A stretch of DNA of 64,000 nt, from positions 24,547 to 88,546 of the forward strand of contig NZ_JACJSP010000020.1 of assembly GCF_014698235.1 (NCBI RefSeq), given 5' to 3'. Of the stretch, positions 45,380 through 54,386 are shown piece after piece. The translations under genes were made by a program, and so were the position numbers. The notes beneath the pieces were generated by a model. That model searched no databases. It was not told where the DNA came from and saw only the letters and a list, made by a program, of their open reading frames with translations. Each line of letters begins with the position of its first letter. Position 1 is the first letter of the stretch. This DNA comes from Limnothrix sp. FACHB-406. GTDB taxonomy: Bacteria > Cyanobacteriota > Cyanobacteriia > CACIAM-69d.

Positions 45380-46231
45380 ATGCTCGATCTCGATCCTGCT
45401 TCAACGGATTCCCAGGAGGCCCTCGCAGACGCTATGGCTCGATCGCGTAAGCCTCGCCTGACCTGGCAGGGCGCATTTACCTCGGTCATGTTCTTCCTGA
45501 TGTACCTGCCGATTCTGGTACTGACGGTCTATAGCTTCAATCAGTCGCCCTACAGCGCCGGTTGGACAGGGTTCACCCTGGAGTGGTATGCCAAGCTGCT
45601 GCGGGATGGGCGAATTTTGGGAGCCTTGCAAACCAGTCTTGCGGTGGGTTTGGGGGCTGTTTTGGTGTCGGCGGTGTTGGGAACCACGATGGCCGTTGGC
45701 CTGGCCCGCTATCGATTTTGGGGCAAGGGGCTATATCTAGGCATGTCCTATTTGCCCTTGATCGTGCCGGATATTGCGATCGCGGTGGCCACGTTGGTGT
45801 TCTTGGCGGCGCTGACGATTCCCCTCAGCTTTTGGACGATCGTGGCGGCTCATATTGTCTTCTGCTTGGCCTATATTGCCCTGGCGGTTTCCACTCGCTT
45901 GGCGGATCTCAATCCCTATTTGGAAGAAGCGGCCCAAGATTTGGGCGCAACGCCGGTTCAATCCTTCTTTCAGGTGTTGTTGCCGCAACTGGTGCCGGGA
46001 ATTATGTCGGGCTGTTTGTTGGCCTTTGTCCTCAGCTTGGACGACTTTTTGATTGCCAGTTTCACGGCCGGTGGCGGTGCAACAACACTCCCAATGGAAA
46101 TTTTCAGCCGGATTCGCACGGGGGTTAAGCCGGATGTGAATGCTTTGAGTGTGCTGTTGCTGTTGGGTTCCGGGGCGATCGCCTTTGCGGCTGAATGGCT
46201 CCGTTTCCAAAGCGAGAAAAAGCCCTCTTAG
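45380..46231 (+). CDS. potC: polyamine ABC transporter permease PotC
   Basis: This 283-residue second permease of the importer has six hydrophobic spans, starting with FTSVMFFLMYLPILVLTVYSFNQSPY. The EAA loop is LEEAAQDLGATPVQSFFQVLLPQLVPG, followed by LSLDDFLIASFTAGGG, a PotC hallmark. The ATG at 45380 (MLDLDPAST) is preferred to an upstream TTG. It is the last gene of the operon; a palindromic element follows at 46289. Confidence 0.9.
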   Translation: MLDLDPASTDSQEALADAMARSRKPRLTWQGAFTSVMFFLMYLPILVLTVYSFNQSPYSAGWTGFTLEWYAKLLRDGRILGALQTSLAVGLGAVLVSAVLGTTMAVGLARYRFWGKGLYLGMSYLPLIVPDIAIAVATLVFLAALTIPLSFWTIVAAHIVFCLAYIALAVSTRLADLNPYLEEAAQDLGATPVQSFFQVLLPQLVPGIMSGCLLAFVLSLDDFLIASFTAGGGATTLPMEIFSRIRTGVKPDVNALSVLLLLGSGAIAFAAEWLRFQSEKKPS

Positions 46232-46288
46232 GGGATGCTTGAAAAGCCAAAACGGCTACCTTGCGGGTCTCACCGACCGACAAAGACG

Positions 46289-46304
46289 AGGGGCTTAGGC
46301 CCCT
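46289..46304. repeat. palindromic element, copy 2
   Basis: AGGGGC-TTAG-GCCCCT followed by TGCC closely matches the 20-bp palindrome at 6287. A degenerate related word, AAGTCCCTTGCCCCC, occurs 55-65 bp further on. It sits after potC and could double as a terminator. Confidence 0.55.
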
Positions 46305-46470
46305 TGCCCCCCACGATCCGCTAACGGCAAGATCGGGGTTTCAGGCGATTTGACGACAGACCCTAAGTCCCTTGCCCCCAAGACCCCTAGTGCTTTAGCT
46401 TTCAGCCGATTTTTCACAATCTCTCGATTCCGGGAGGAGCCACCACCGTCGTCTGGCAACTGAGAAAAGA

Positions 46471-48201
46471 ATGAGATCCATTCAACCGCTGCCGATCGAG
46501 GTGGTGAATTTAATTGCGGCGGGGGAGGTGATCGACTCTCCGGCGGCGGTGGTGCGCGAGTTGGTGGACAACGCGATCGATGCGGGAGCCACGCGGTTGG
46601 CCCTGTCCCTTTGGCTCGATCGGGGCCAAATTCGGCTCACAGACAACGGCTGCGGCATGAGCCGAGCGGATCTGTTGCGGGCGGCCGCTCCCCACAGCAC
46701 GAGCAAAATTCACGATCGCCCCGATTTGTTCAACATCCGCAGCCTGGGATTTCGGGGAGAAGCATTGCACAGCTTGGCCCAACTGAGCCGCCTGAGCCTC
46801 AGCAGCCGACCGGTTGGCGGGGAGGGTTGGCGAGCGGTTTATGATGCCACAGGCCAGGCTGTGAGCTGCGAAGCGGCCCCGATCGCGCCGGGAACCATTG
46901 TCTTGGTGGAGGATTTGTTCGAGGCTTGGCCGTCACGGCGCGATAGTTTGCCGTCTTTGGCTCAACAGTTGCGATCAATCCAGCAGGTGGTTCAGCAAGC
47001 GGCCCTTTGCCATCCCGCCGTGGCCTGGACGGTCTATCGCAACGATCGGCTCTGGTTTGCCCTGTCGCCGGGAGATTCTGCCCGTCACCTGTTGCCCCAA
47101 ATCTTAAAACCGGTGCGATCGGCAGATTTGCGAGAGGTGCAGTGGGTGGCCGCCTTGCCCAGCGACCAGGAAGGATCCGCCCAAATCACCGTCACCTTGG
47201 GTCTGCCCGATCGCGTCCATCGGGCCCGCCCTGACTGGGTGCGGATTGCCGTGAACGGGCGAATGGCGGAAGTGCCGGAACTGGAAAGCACGATTTTTGC
47301 GACCTTGGGGCGCACCCTGCCGCGCGGCCGCCACCCGATCGCCCTGGTGCATCTCCGGTTGCCGCCCCAATGCATTGACTGGAACCGCACCCCCGACAAA
47401 CACAAGCTTTACCTCCAGCCGATCGACCATTGGCAAGCCCAGGTACAGGCGGCGCTTCAACAGGCCCTTTCCTTTCGCGAGGCGATCGACGAACCCCAAA
47501 CCAACACCTACGCGATCGGGCGAACGGCCAAGCTCATTCGGGCCGCCGAAGGGCGATCGACCTATCGTGTGCGCACCGCCGCCGATCCCAACGCCTCTCC
47601 GGATGATCCCCAAGCCCTGGGGCAACCCCGATCGCCCGAACCACTTGACGATCCCTTGGGGGGACAACTGCGGGCGATCGCCCAGGTTCACAACACTTAC
47701 ATTGTGGCGGAGCATCCCGGCGGTCTATGGCTGGTGGAGCAGCACATTGCCCATGAGCGGGTTTTGTTTGAATATTTGCGCGATCGTTGGCAAATTTCCG
47801 CCCTGAAGCAACCGATCGTCCTGAATGAGCTGGGCGAGGCGGAACGGGAGGGGCTGGCGGGCTTGGGGATTGAAATTGAACCCTTTGGCGATCGCTGCTG
47901 GATTGTGCGCAGTGCTCCGGATCCCTTACTCGATCGCCCTGACTTGGCCGCCGCCTTGGGGGAGCTGGCCCACAGCAACAACCTGGAAGCGGCCCAAGTG
48001 GCCGTCGCCTGCCGCACCGCCATTCGCAACGGCACGCCCCTGACGCTTGTGGAAATGCAAGATTTGCTCGATCGATGGCAACGCACCCACAATCCTCGTA
48101 CCTGTCCCCATGGGCGACCGATTTATTTACCCCTCGATGAATCGAGTTTGGCGCGTTTTTTTCGTCGCCATTGGGTCATTGGCAAAAGTCACGGCATTTA
48201 G
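46471..48201 (+). CDS. mutL: DNA mismatch repair protein MutL
   Basis: MutL couples MutS mismatch recognition to strand removal. The 576-residue protein has a GHKL ATPase N-terminus: LPIEVVNLIAAGEVIDSPAAVV, ELVDNAIDAGAT, LTDNGCGM, TSKI and GFRGEALHSLAQL. The C-terminal dimerisation domain carries motifs related to the endonuclease type: EQHIAHERVLFE in place of DQHAxHERxxYE, ACRTAIRNGTPL, and CPHGRPIYL. The first Asp of the metal motif is Glu, so whether it nicks DNA is open. It is unlinked to mutS here. The neighbouring prohibitin-like gene is separate. Confidence 0.93.
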   Translation: MRSIQPLPIEVVNLIAAGEVIDSPAAVVRELVDNAIDAGATRLALSLWLDRGQIRLTDNGCGMSRADLLRAAAPHSTSKIHDRPDLFNIRSLGFRGEALHSLAQLSRLSLSSRPVGGEGWRAVYDATGQAVSCEAAPIAPGTIVLVEDLFEAWPSRRDSLPSLAQQLRSIQQVVQQAALCHPAVAWTVYRNDRLWFALSPGDSARHLLPQILKPVRSADLREVQWVAALPSDQEGSAQITVTLGLPDRVHRARPDWVRIAVNGRMAEVPELESTIFATLGRTLPRGRHPIALVHLRLPPQCIDWNRTPDKHKLYLQPIDHWQAQVQAALQQALSFREAIDEPQTNTYAIGRTAKLIRAAEGRSTYRVRTAADPNASPDDPQALGQPRSPEPLDDPLGGQLRAIAQVHNTYIVAEHPGGLWLVEQHIAHERVLFEYLRDRWQISALKQPIVLNELGEAEREGLAGLGIEIEPFGDRCWIVRSAPDPLLDRPDLAAALGELAHSNNLEAAQVAVACRTAIRNGTPLTLVEMQDLLDRWQRTHNPRTCPHGRPIYLPLDESSLARFFRRHWVIGKSHGI

Positions 48202-48370
48202 CCCTTAATTACTCCCATTATTTCGGTAGTAATCCTGCAAGTCAGTTCGCAAATCATTCCCTCAGTTACCCCTCAAAAAGCGATTCAGCACAATTTTTCA
48301 GCTCAAGGAGTTTCAAGATCAACGTTAGAATAGAAAAATCTTCCGGAAGCGCCCATTTTAGCAACCCTTA

Positions 48371-49207
48371 ATGATTTTCATTAGTTCCCTAAAACATATC
48401 TCTCAATTAAAAATCATTCGACTATTTGCGGCTCTTTTGTTGACCCTGATTATCCTGCAACCGCTGGTCATTATCTCGGCCGGGGAGCGGGGCGTGGTGC
48501 TCCGTTTTGGTCAGGTGCAGCCTCAAATTCTCAATGAAGGCCTACATCCGATCATCCCGATCGCGGAAGCCGTTAAAAAATTAACTGTTCGCGTTCAAAA
48601 GCGTGAAATTTCAGCCGAAGCCTCTTCTAAAGATTTGCAAGAAATTGAAACCGATGTGGTCTTGAATTGGCATTTGGTTCCCGATGAAGTTAATTTAGCG
48701 TTCCAACAGCTCGGGGATGAACTGGCTGTGGTCGATCGAGCCATTGATCCCGCCGTTGAGGAAGTTTTAAAAGCCGTCATGGCCAAGTACACGGCGGAAG
48801 AAATTATCACCCGCCGGGAAGAAGTTAAGGGAGCCGTAGACCAACTGCTGAGCAATCGGCTACGGGGATATCATATTTTTGTTGATGATATTTCGCTGGT
48901 TCATGTCAATTTTTCCGATCGCTTCAGTGAAGCTGTCGAAGCCAAGCAAATTGCGGAACAGGAAGCCAAGCGAGCGGAGTTTTTGACCCTGAAAGCCGCC
49001 CGAGAAGCGGAAGCAAGGGTTAATTGGGCCAGGGGTGAGGCCGAAGCACAACGACTCCTCAAAGAACACCTGACCCCAGAGTTAATTCAACGCCAGGCGA
49101 TCGAGCGGTGGAATGGTCAATTACCGACCATCATCGGTAGCGAAGGATTAAAGCTCTTTAACCTAGAATCTCCGCCCAAGGCTGTAAATTCCACCCCAAA
49201 TCGCTAG
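48371..49207 (+). CDS. prohibitin-family (SPFH/band 7) membrane protein
   Basis: This 278-residue protein has an N-terminal membrane anchor (LFAALLLTLIILQPLVII) followed by an SPFH domain: GERGVVLRFGQVQPQILNEGLHPIIP, VVLNWHLVPDEV and LLSNRLRGYHIFVDDISLVHVNFSDRF. A Glu/Ala/Lys coiled coil comes next (AKQIAEQEAKRAEFLTLKAAREAEARV). This is the prohibitin pattern. Such proteins form large membrane-bound rings and organise membrane microdomains or proteases; the bacterial role is uncertain. Convergent with the next gene, 11 bp apart. Confidence 0.9.
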   Translation: MIFISSLKHISQLKIIRLFAALLLTLIILQPLVIISAGERGVVLRFGQVQPQILNEGLHPIIPIAEAVKKLTVRVQKREISAEASSKDLQEIETDVVLNWHLVPDEVNLAFQQLGDELAVVDRAIDPAVEEVLKAVMAKYTAEEIITRREEVKGAVDQLLSNRLRGYHIFVDDISLVHVNFSDRFSEAVEAKQIAEQEAKRAEFLTLKAAREAEARVNWARGEAEAQRLLKEHLTPELIQRQAIERWNGQLPTIIGSEGLKLFNLESPPKAVNSTPNR

Positions 49208-49218
49208 GAAAGGGATTG

Positions 49219-49794
49219 CTACTCTTGAAAGCTCAAACCATCCGGCAAGGTTAGGATTCCGAACTGCACCAACGCCACCACCAAAATTGTATAGGCCGTG
49301 GAAGACAGCAATCCTGTGACCAGCGTTTTCCGAAAACTTTTATTTTGATCCTCCTTTTGAACCATTTCCGTCGCCCCAAATTGCATCATCAGAATTCCCA
49401 CCACATTCGAGAGCCAATAGCCCACGATCGCACCCCCGAAAAAACTGTGCGGAATTAGCCAATTGCAGAGCGCACCAAAGCCATAGGCGATCGGCAGATT
49501 AAAAATCAAATCATTCCACCAGCACAGTGGCGAGAGCAGATAGCCCACAACAACCAGCAGCCCACCTTTCAATTTTTTCAGGAGTTTGAATCCCAGCGTT
49601 TGGGATTCTACCGCTGTGATTTCTTGCTGAAACTGAGCAATCGCTTGGGCATCTTGACGGGTTGCCCCATTGGTTGCATTGGCGGTGTTCATGGCTGTGT
49701 TAAGGGATTCATCAATGGGCAACGGATGGGTGGGTGAGGGTTGGGAAGTCATAGATTCCATAGTTGTGATCAAAGGATTGCGGTAGAGAGACAC
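49219..49794 (-). CDS. hypothetical membrane protein downstream of SLC13 permease
   Basis: This 191-residue protein is of no recognised family. A Thr/Asn/Ser-rich N-terminal ~60 residues precede three or four hydrophobic segments (LLVVVGYLLSPLCWWNDLIFNLPIAYGF; GGAIVGYWLSNVVGILMM; LVTGLLSSTAYTILVVALVQFGIL). A polar QKEDQNKSFRK loop lies before the last. It begins 68 bp after the SLC13 gene stop in the same direction, so it may be co-transcribed. Alternative starts MESMTSQ and MTSQ are also possible. Confidence 0.6.
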   Translation of the reverse strand: MSLYRNPLITTMESMTSQPSPTHPLPIDESLNTAMNTANATNGATRQDAQAIAQFQQEITAVESQTLGFKLLKKLKGGLLVVVGYLLSPLCWWNDLIFNLPIAYGFGALCNWLIPHSFFGGAIVGYWLSNVVGILMMQFGATEMVQKEDQNKSFRKTLVTGLLSSTAYTILVVALVQFGILTLPDGLSFQE

Positions 49795-49862
49795 AATAAC
49801 TTGGCATTGCTTGGTTGAAAGTTAACCAAAGTCATTGTTTCAGCAAGAATCAAAGTCATTTT

Positions 49863-51644
49863 TTAATGACTTAAGTTTAGCCCATAAAACCAAATTGACA
49901 TTAGCGGCACAAGGAAGGTCAGAATTAAGTTCAATGGAATTCCCACCCTGGTGAAGTCTAAGAATTTGTAGCCTCCTGGCCCATAAACCATTGTATTAGT
50001 TTGATAACCGATCGGGGTTAGGTAGCTATTTGAAGCCGCAAACATCACCACCAGCATGAACGGCAAAGTGTAGAATTCCAGGGTTTCCGCAACCTTCACC
50101 GCGATGGGCAACATTAATAAAACCGCCGCATTATTAGACAGGGCTTCAGTGAAGAGGGTTGTTACGCCATAGAACAAAACTAACAGCCAAAACCCCGAAA
50201 GATGTCCTCCCACTTGCGTTAATTGTGATGCTAACCAGTCAGTAGCTCCTGATTTTTCCATAGCGGTTCCTAGGGGCATCAGACCCGCCAGGAGAAAGAT
50301 AATATCCCAGCGAATGACTCGGTAAATTTCTCGAGGCCGCAAAATTCCCGTGGCAATTACCAAGACAACACCCGCCAGAGCGCTAACCAAAATGGGAACC
50401 GTTTCCGTGGCAGCAGCCAGCACGGTTCCTAGGGCGATCGCCAGGGCTAAACCAGCCTTGTCCCGCTTTAAGGGTTCCAGTTCTCGCGGTTCTACTACTA
50501 ATAATTCAGGGCTGGATTGCAGGCCGCGCAAACTGTCATGTGGCCCTTGCACCAATAGAACATCACCAAACCGCAAACGAACATCCCGCAACCGTTCGCA
50601 CAAGCAATCTTGTCCACGACGAATGGCTAAAACCGTGGAGTTATATCGTTGCCGAAATCGCAGTTCTTGTAAGCTAGAACCGATGAGGCTAGAGTTCGAA
50701 ATAATTAAGGCTTCCGCAATCGATCGCTCGTTAGATTCGAGGGAAAATTTGGCATCGGGTAGGATTTCCAGCCCCCGTTCATCCTTCAGGGTCAGCAGGC
50801 GATCGCGGTTGCAGCGAACCAGCAAAATATCCCCTGCCATTAACAGCCAATCGTGGCTTACAGGTCTATAGGTAATGCCATCGCGAATCACTTCCAAAAC
50901 ATCAAGATCATATCGGTGATGAAAGTCACTGGCTGGCAGCGATTTCCCAATCAAAGAGGACTGATGGGTCACAATAATTTCGCTGAAATAATCACGCAGC
51001 CCATAGTTTTCAACGGTTGAAATTTCACCGGGCTTCCGTCGATCGGGCAGAAGATTGGGAGCCGCCAGTGCCAAGTAGCACAGACCAATCACAAAGACGA
51101 TCAGGCCCATGGGTGCAAACTCAAACAGGCCAAATTCTCCATAGCCCAGTTGCTTAGAAAGTCCACTGGCTACCACATTGGTTGAAGTACCAATTACTGT
51201 AATCGTGCCGCCAAGCACAGTGGCATAGGACAGCGGAATTAATAGCTTTGAGGTAGAGATATTCTGTTTTCGGCACCAATTTTCCACAATCGGAATAAAC
51301 ACCGCCACCACGGCTGTGTTGTTCAGAAATGCTGTGATCGGCCCCACAATTGACCCCAGCACAAAAATTTGACGAGTTGGATTCTTGCCGCCTTTTTGTT
51401 GCAGAAATTCACTGACCACTTGAATCGCACCTGTACGTTCGATCGCGGCACTCAGCACAAACATTGCCATAACCGTGATCGTTGCTGAATTACTAAATCC
51501 AGCGATTCCCTCTTCGGGAGTGATGAGTCCTAGGAGAATTAGCAAAACAGCAATTCCAATTGCTGTGATATCAACGGGTAACCATTCCACAATGAATAGG
51601 AAGAATGTGATCGCCAAAACACCAAGAGTAAGCGCAATAGACAT
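49863..51644 (-). CDS. SLC13-family permease with two RCK_C (TrkA-C) domains
   Basis: This 593-residue inner-membrane transporter has about ten spans in two halves. FSNSATITVMAMFVLSAAIERTG and NNTAVVAVFIPIVENWCR lie in the first half and NNAAVLLMLPIAVKVAETL, SYLTPIGYQTNTMVYGPGGY in the second: the divalent anion:Na+ symporter repeats. Between them (~215-370) are two cytoplasmic RCK_C/TrkA-C domains. Related proteins carry sulfate, phosphate or dicarboxylates; sulfate is a guess supported only by TauE/SafE and CysA elsewhere in the region. It is followed by a small membrane protein gene. Confidence 0.85.
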   Translation of the reverse strand: MSIALTLGVLAITFFLFIVEWLPVDITAIGIAVLLILLGLITPEEGIAGFSNSATITVMAMFVLSAAIERTGAIQVVSEFLQQKGGKNPTRQIFVLGSIVGPITAFLNNTAVVAVFIPIVENWCRKQNISTSKLLIPLSYATVLGGTITVIGTSTNVVASGLSKQLGYGEFGLFEFAPMGLIVFVIGLCYLALAAPNLLPDRRKPGEISTVENYGLRDYFSEIIVTHQSSLIGKSLPASDFHHRYDLDVLEVIRDGITYRPVSHDWLLMAGDILLVRCNRDRLLTLKDERGLEILPDAKFSLESNERSIAEALIISNSSLIGSSLQELRFRQRYNSTVLAIRRGQDCLCERLRDVRLRFGDVLLVQGPHDSLRGLQSSPELLVVEPRELEPLKRDKAGLALAIALGTVLAAATETVPILVSALAGVVLVIATGILRPREIYRVIRWDIIFLLAGLMPLGTAMEKSGATDWLASQLTQVGGHLSGFWLLVLFYGVTTLFTEALSNNAAVLLMLPIAVKVAETLEFYTLPFMLVVMFAASNSYLTPIGYQTNTMVYGPGGYKFLDFTRVGIPLNLILTFLVPLMSIWFYGLNLSH

Positions 51645-51883
51645 TGTTAGCTACGGTTTTAAGAAAAACCGCTAGAAGCGAAGAGATTTAATTGTCATGA
51701 AATTTCTAAGGTTCTTGAGAACAACAACTTAAAATTTCATGATCATTACAAGGCAGATTTTTTTTCAAGCATCCAATCATTTAGTAGAGCACCTAACTGC
51801 ACCCAGAAAATTATTCAGAGATCAGATCAAAGCACCTTAAACAGGATTGTAGATAGTTCATTCATTAATCTTGACTAAATCGA

Positions 51884-51924
51884 CCGACAAACCGTAGTTT
51901 ATGGACAAAAAAACGGTTTGTCGG
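51884..51924. promoter_or_regulatory. 12-bp inverted repeat at the parB 3' end (candidate parS-like site)
   Basis: CCGACAAACCGT (51884-51895) and ACGGTTTGTCGG (51913-51924) are perfect complements 17 bp apart. The left arm continues into AAACCGTAGTTTAT, which recurs with one change upstream of parB at 52972. It lies 8 bp beyond the parB stop. A terminator is the alternative, but no T-run follows the stem. Confidence 0.5.
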
Positions 51925-51931
51925 TAAACTA

Positions 51932-52888
51932 TCACTCAATCTCTTGGGACTCATCTAACTCTGCAATGGTGATTAATTCAGCCATCAAGGATTCTACCCT
52001 TTGCCGTTTTAGGGGATCGTTCAAAGCTCCCGACTGCTGTAACCGACGATAGGTATAACTCCAACGATCTCGCAGAGAGCTGGGTAAGTTGGAAGTTGTT
52101 TCAGGACTGTTGAGGCTGGCTACCTGTTTACGAATTTCGGAGAGTGATAAATCTCGTGAAATTGCTTCTTGTAATAGATGATTTTGTTGATTGGGTTGCC
52201 GAACTCTGGAAATGGCCAACGCTTTGGTGTAGGACAACTGACCTTGGCGCAACGCATTGAGAATGGCTTCTGGCAGCTTCAGCAGGGGCAGCCGATTGCT
52301 GACAAAGGACTCCCAAGTCATGGTTCCGATCGACTGGAAAATGGTGCGAATCGTCTCTCGTTCTGCATTACCCATAACGTTATGAGTTTTTTTGCCCTTG
52401 GCTTGATTTCGCAAGCGGTGCAACAGCAAAACGATCGACTCAGCAGGCTGTTGAAGCTCCAGGGACAGCAATTTTAAAATACTTTCGGTTTCCTCGATCG
52501 GGTTGAGATCTTCACGCTGCAAATTTTCCAGAAGGGCAATTCGCAGGGCTTCCCGATCGCTCAGGGCCCGAATAATTACGGGTACTTGCGATAGACCAAC
52601 CTTTTGGGCCGCACGATATCGCCGCTCACCAGCTACTAATTCATAGCGCCGCTCATCAATGGGACGAACTAACAGCGGCTCCAAAATTCCATATTGGGCG
52701 ATCGATTGAGCAAGGCTATGGAGGGCAATCGGGTCAAAATACCGTCTTGGCTGACTGCTTGGAAGCTGTATATCACTGAGGGCCAAGGTCGTGGGGTACT
52801 GAGCTTGGCTATGGAGAGGCACCACAGAAGATTCCTGGGACAATTCTTTAAGTTCTAGGGGGCGAAGTTGGGGATTGACAGCGCTCAT
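51932..52888 (-). CDS. orphan ParB/RepB/Spo0J-family protein
   Basis: This 318-residue protein has the ParB N-terminal CTPase-type core. QPRRYFD, ELVAGERRYRAAQKVG and LLENLQREDLNPIEETESI match the three conserved motifs. A helix-turn-helix DNA-binding region (~175-235, LPLLKLPEAILNALRQGQLSYTKALAISR) and a C-terminal helical region follow. No ParA gene is adjacent, unlike chromosomal or plasmid par operons. Lower HIP1 density around it suggests a plasmid-type origin. It could act as a segregation protein for an element once present or as a transcription regulator. Candidate binding sites flank it on both sides. Confidence 0.88.
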   Translation of the reverse strand: MSAVNPQLRPLELKELSQESSVVPLHSQAQYPTTLALSDIQLPSSQPRRYFDPIALHSLAQSIAQYGILEPLLVRPIDERRYELVAGERRYRAAQKVGLSQVPVIIRALSDREALRIALLENLQREDLNPIEETESILKLLSLELQQPAESIVLLLHRLRNQAKGKKTHNVMGNAERETIRTIFQSIGTMTWESFVSNRLPLLKLPEAILNALRQGQLSYTKALAISRVRQPNQQNHLLQEAISRDLSLSEIRKQVASLNSPETTSNLPSSLRDRWSYTYRRLQQSGALNDPLKRQRVESLMAELITIAELDESQEIE

Positions 52889-52971
52889 TGGGTTAGCAAT
52901 TCCAGGTTTAGCGCAGTTGCAAATGGCATTTTGCAGTTGCTTTTGACCTAAAATACTATATCCCGATCAAA

Positions 52972-52985
52972 AAACCGTACTTTAT
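52972..52985. promoter_or_regulatory. AAACCGTACTTTAT motif upstream of parB
   Basis: This matches AAACCGTAGTTTAT at 51889-51902 with a single substitution and lies about 85 bp upstream of the parB start, where an autoregulatory operator would be expected. Confidence 0.4.
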
Positions 52986-53086
52986 CTGGAAATTACCCAA
53001 CGGGTCTCGCCCATCATTGGCGCACGACTGGCTCAGCACTGGCTCAGCAGTGACGCATCATTGGCTGATCAATGGTCTATTCCTAA

Positions 53087-54010
53087 CTAATAACTGACTA
53101 GTAATTGCTCAAAAACCCGAGAAATTTTGGTCTGAAAGCGCTGTCGATGGCGCAACTTCAAAAAGGGGCGACGAATTTCCAAAACCGATGACTGCTCGGG
53201 ATCAATGATCGGAACCGCACGCATAGTCCGAAGCTGCAACTCTTTTTCAACGATCAGTTCTGAAATGGCTGCCGCTCCCACGCCTTCCTCCACCAGAACT
53301 TTCACCATTTCTCCGGTGGTTAGCACCAGGGCGATCGGCAAACTTGAAGGATCCACCTGCCAACTCAATAAGGCTTCTTCAAATCGCTGTTGAGTGCCCG
53401 ATCCTGGTTCGCGCATTAACCAAGCCGTTTCTGACAATTGATGGGTTTCCACAAATGGCAGCTCAAACCAAGGGTGCGAAGGGCCCACCACAATCACTAG
53501 GCGATCGCCCCCAACAATGGCCTTTTCTAAGTGCCGTTGGGTTGAGGGCAACACTTCCCCTTCAATTAATCCCAAATCAAACGCGCCCGTCGCCGTTCCT
53601 GTGCAAATTTCCTCAGTATTAGCGAGGGTGCAATTCACCACAATGCCCGGATGACGACGCTTAAATTCTCCAATTTTGCGCGGTAGCCAATAATTCCCGA
53701 TCGTGAGGCTAGACCCCAAATGCAATTCTCCTCGCTGCATTTCATTGAGTTCACGCAAGCCTCGTTCTGTCAAAGCCACCCGATCGAGAATATCCCTAGC
53801 TTCTGCTTGCAACAATCGCCCAGCATCCGTCAGTTCTACGCGCCGCCCAATGCGATGAAACAGACGCAGACCATAACTGTCTTCTAGGGACTGAATTGCA
53901 GCGCTCACCGCAGGCTGCGTTAGATAAAGGGACTCTGCGGCTCGCGTGAAGTGTAAATATTCCGCAACCGCCAAGAAAATTTGCAACCGATCAAGCGTTA
54001 TTCCAGACAT
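53087..54010 (-). CDS. LysR-family transcriptional regulator
   Basis: This is a 307-residue regulator. The N-terminal winged helix-turn-helix reads LDRLQIFLAVAEYLHFTRAAESLYLTQPAVSAAIQSLEDSYGLRLFHR. The rest is the effector-binding periplasmic-binding-protein-like domain (GELHLGSSLTIGNYWLPRKI...). It most resembles CysB/CysL/CmpR-type LysR proteins, but the effector is unknown. It is divergent from the APC permease gene across a 376-bp gap, the usual place for LysR-regulated targets. Confidence 0.9.
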   Translation of the reverse strand: MSGITLDRLQIFLAVAEYLHFTRAAESLYLTQPAVSAAIQSLEDSYGLRLFHRIGRRVELTDAGRLLQAEARDILDRVALTERGLRELNEMQRGELHLGSSLTIGNYWLPRKIGEFKRRHPGIVVNCTLANTEEICTGTATGAFDLGLIEGEVLPSTQRHLEKAIVGGDRLVIVVGPSHPWFELPFVETHQLSETAWLMREPGSGTQQRFEEALLSWQVDPSSLPIALVLTTGEMVKVLVEEGVGAAAISELIVEKELQLRTMRAVPIIDPEQSSVLEIRRPFLKLRHRQRFQTKISRVFEQLLVSY

Positions 54011-54386
54011 TTCACCAAACTTAAAATTTCAATTAAAATCTCGATCTATTTTCAAAATTTCCGTTCATCGCGAGAATTTTTGGCTTCTTTCAACCAAGAT
54101 TTCGAGCTTGTTGAGGTTCTCATCAATTTTATTGATGGTTTTGAGAAAAAACAGTAGTTGCTTAAACTCAGCCAACTCCTTAATCTGTAGTTAATTTGAT
54201 CGATGTGCTCCAAAATACTTGTCAAAGCAACATCGATATGCAACACGAACAGCAACAGAATTCACAGACTGAACGAGTCATGAATGCCTAGTCATCAATC
54301 ATAGAGAGTTATCCCTTTTACTTCAGATAACTTTCAGGCTTCAGATCAGTTCATCACTCAGTATTCTGGTCTCATTGAGGGATCGC
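54011..54386. other. divergent regulatory region between lysR and APC permease
   Basis: 376 bp, AT-rich. No convincing ORF. Promoters of both divergent genes and LysR operators should be here; I could not single out a specific T-N11-A site with confidence. Confidence 0.4.

Noticed and set aside
50350..50871. 173-codon plus-strand frame inside the SLC13 gene
   Set aside because: It is antisense to the RCK domains and following transmembrane part of the transporter, with Arg/Ser/Thr-rich shadow composition.
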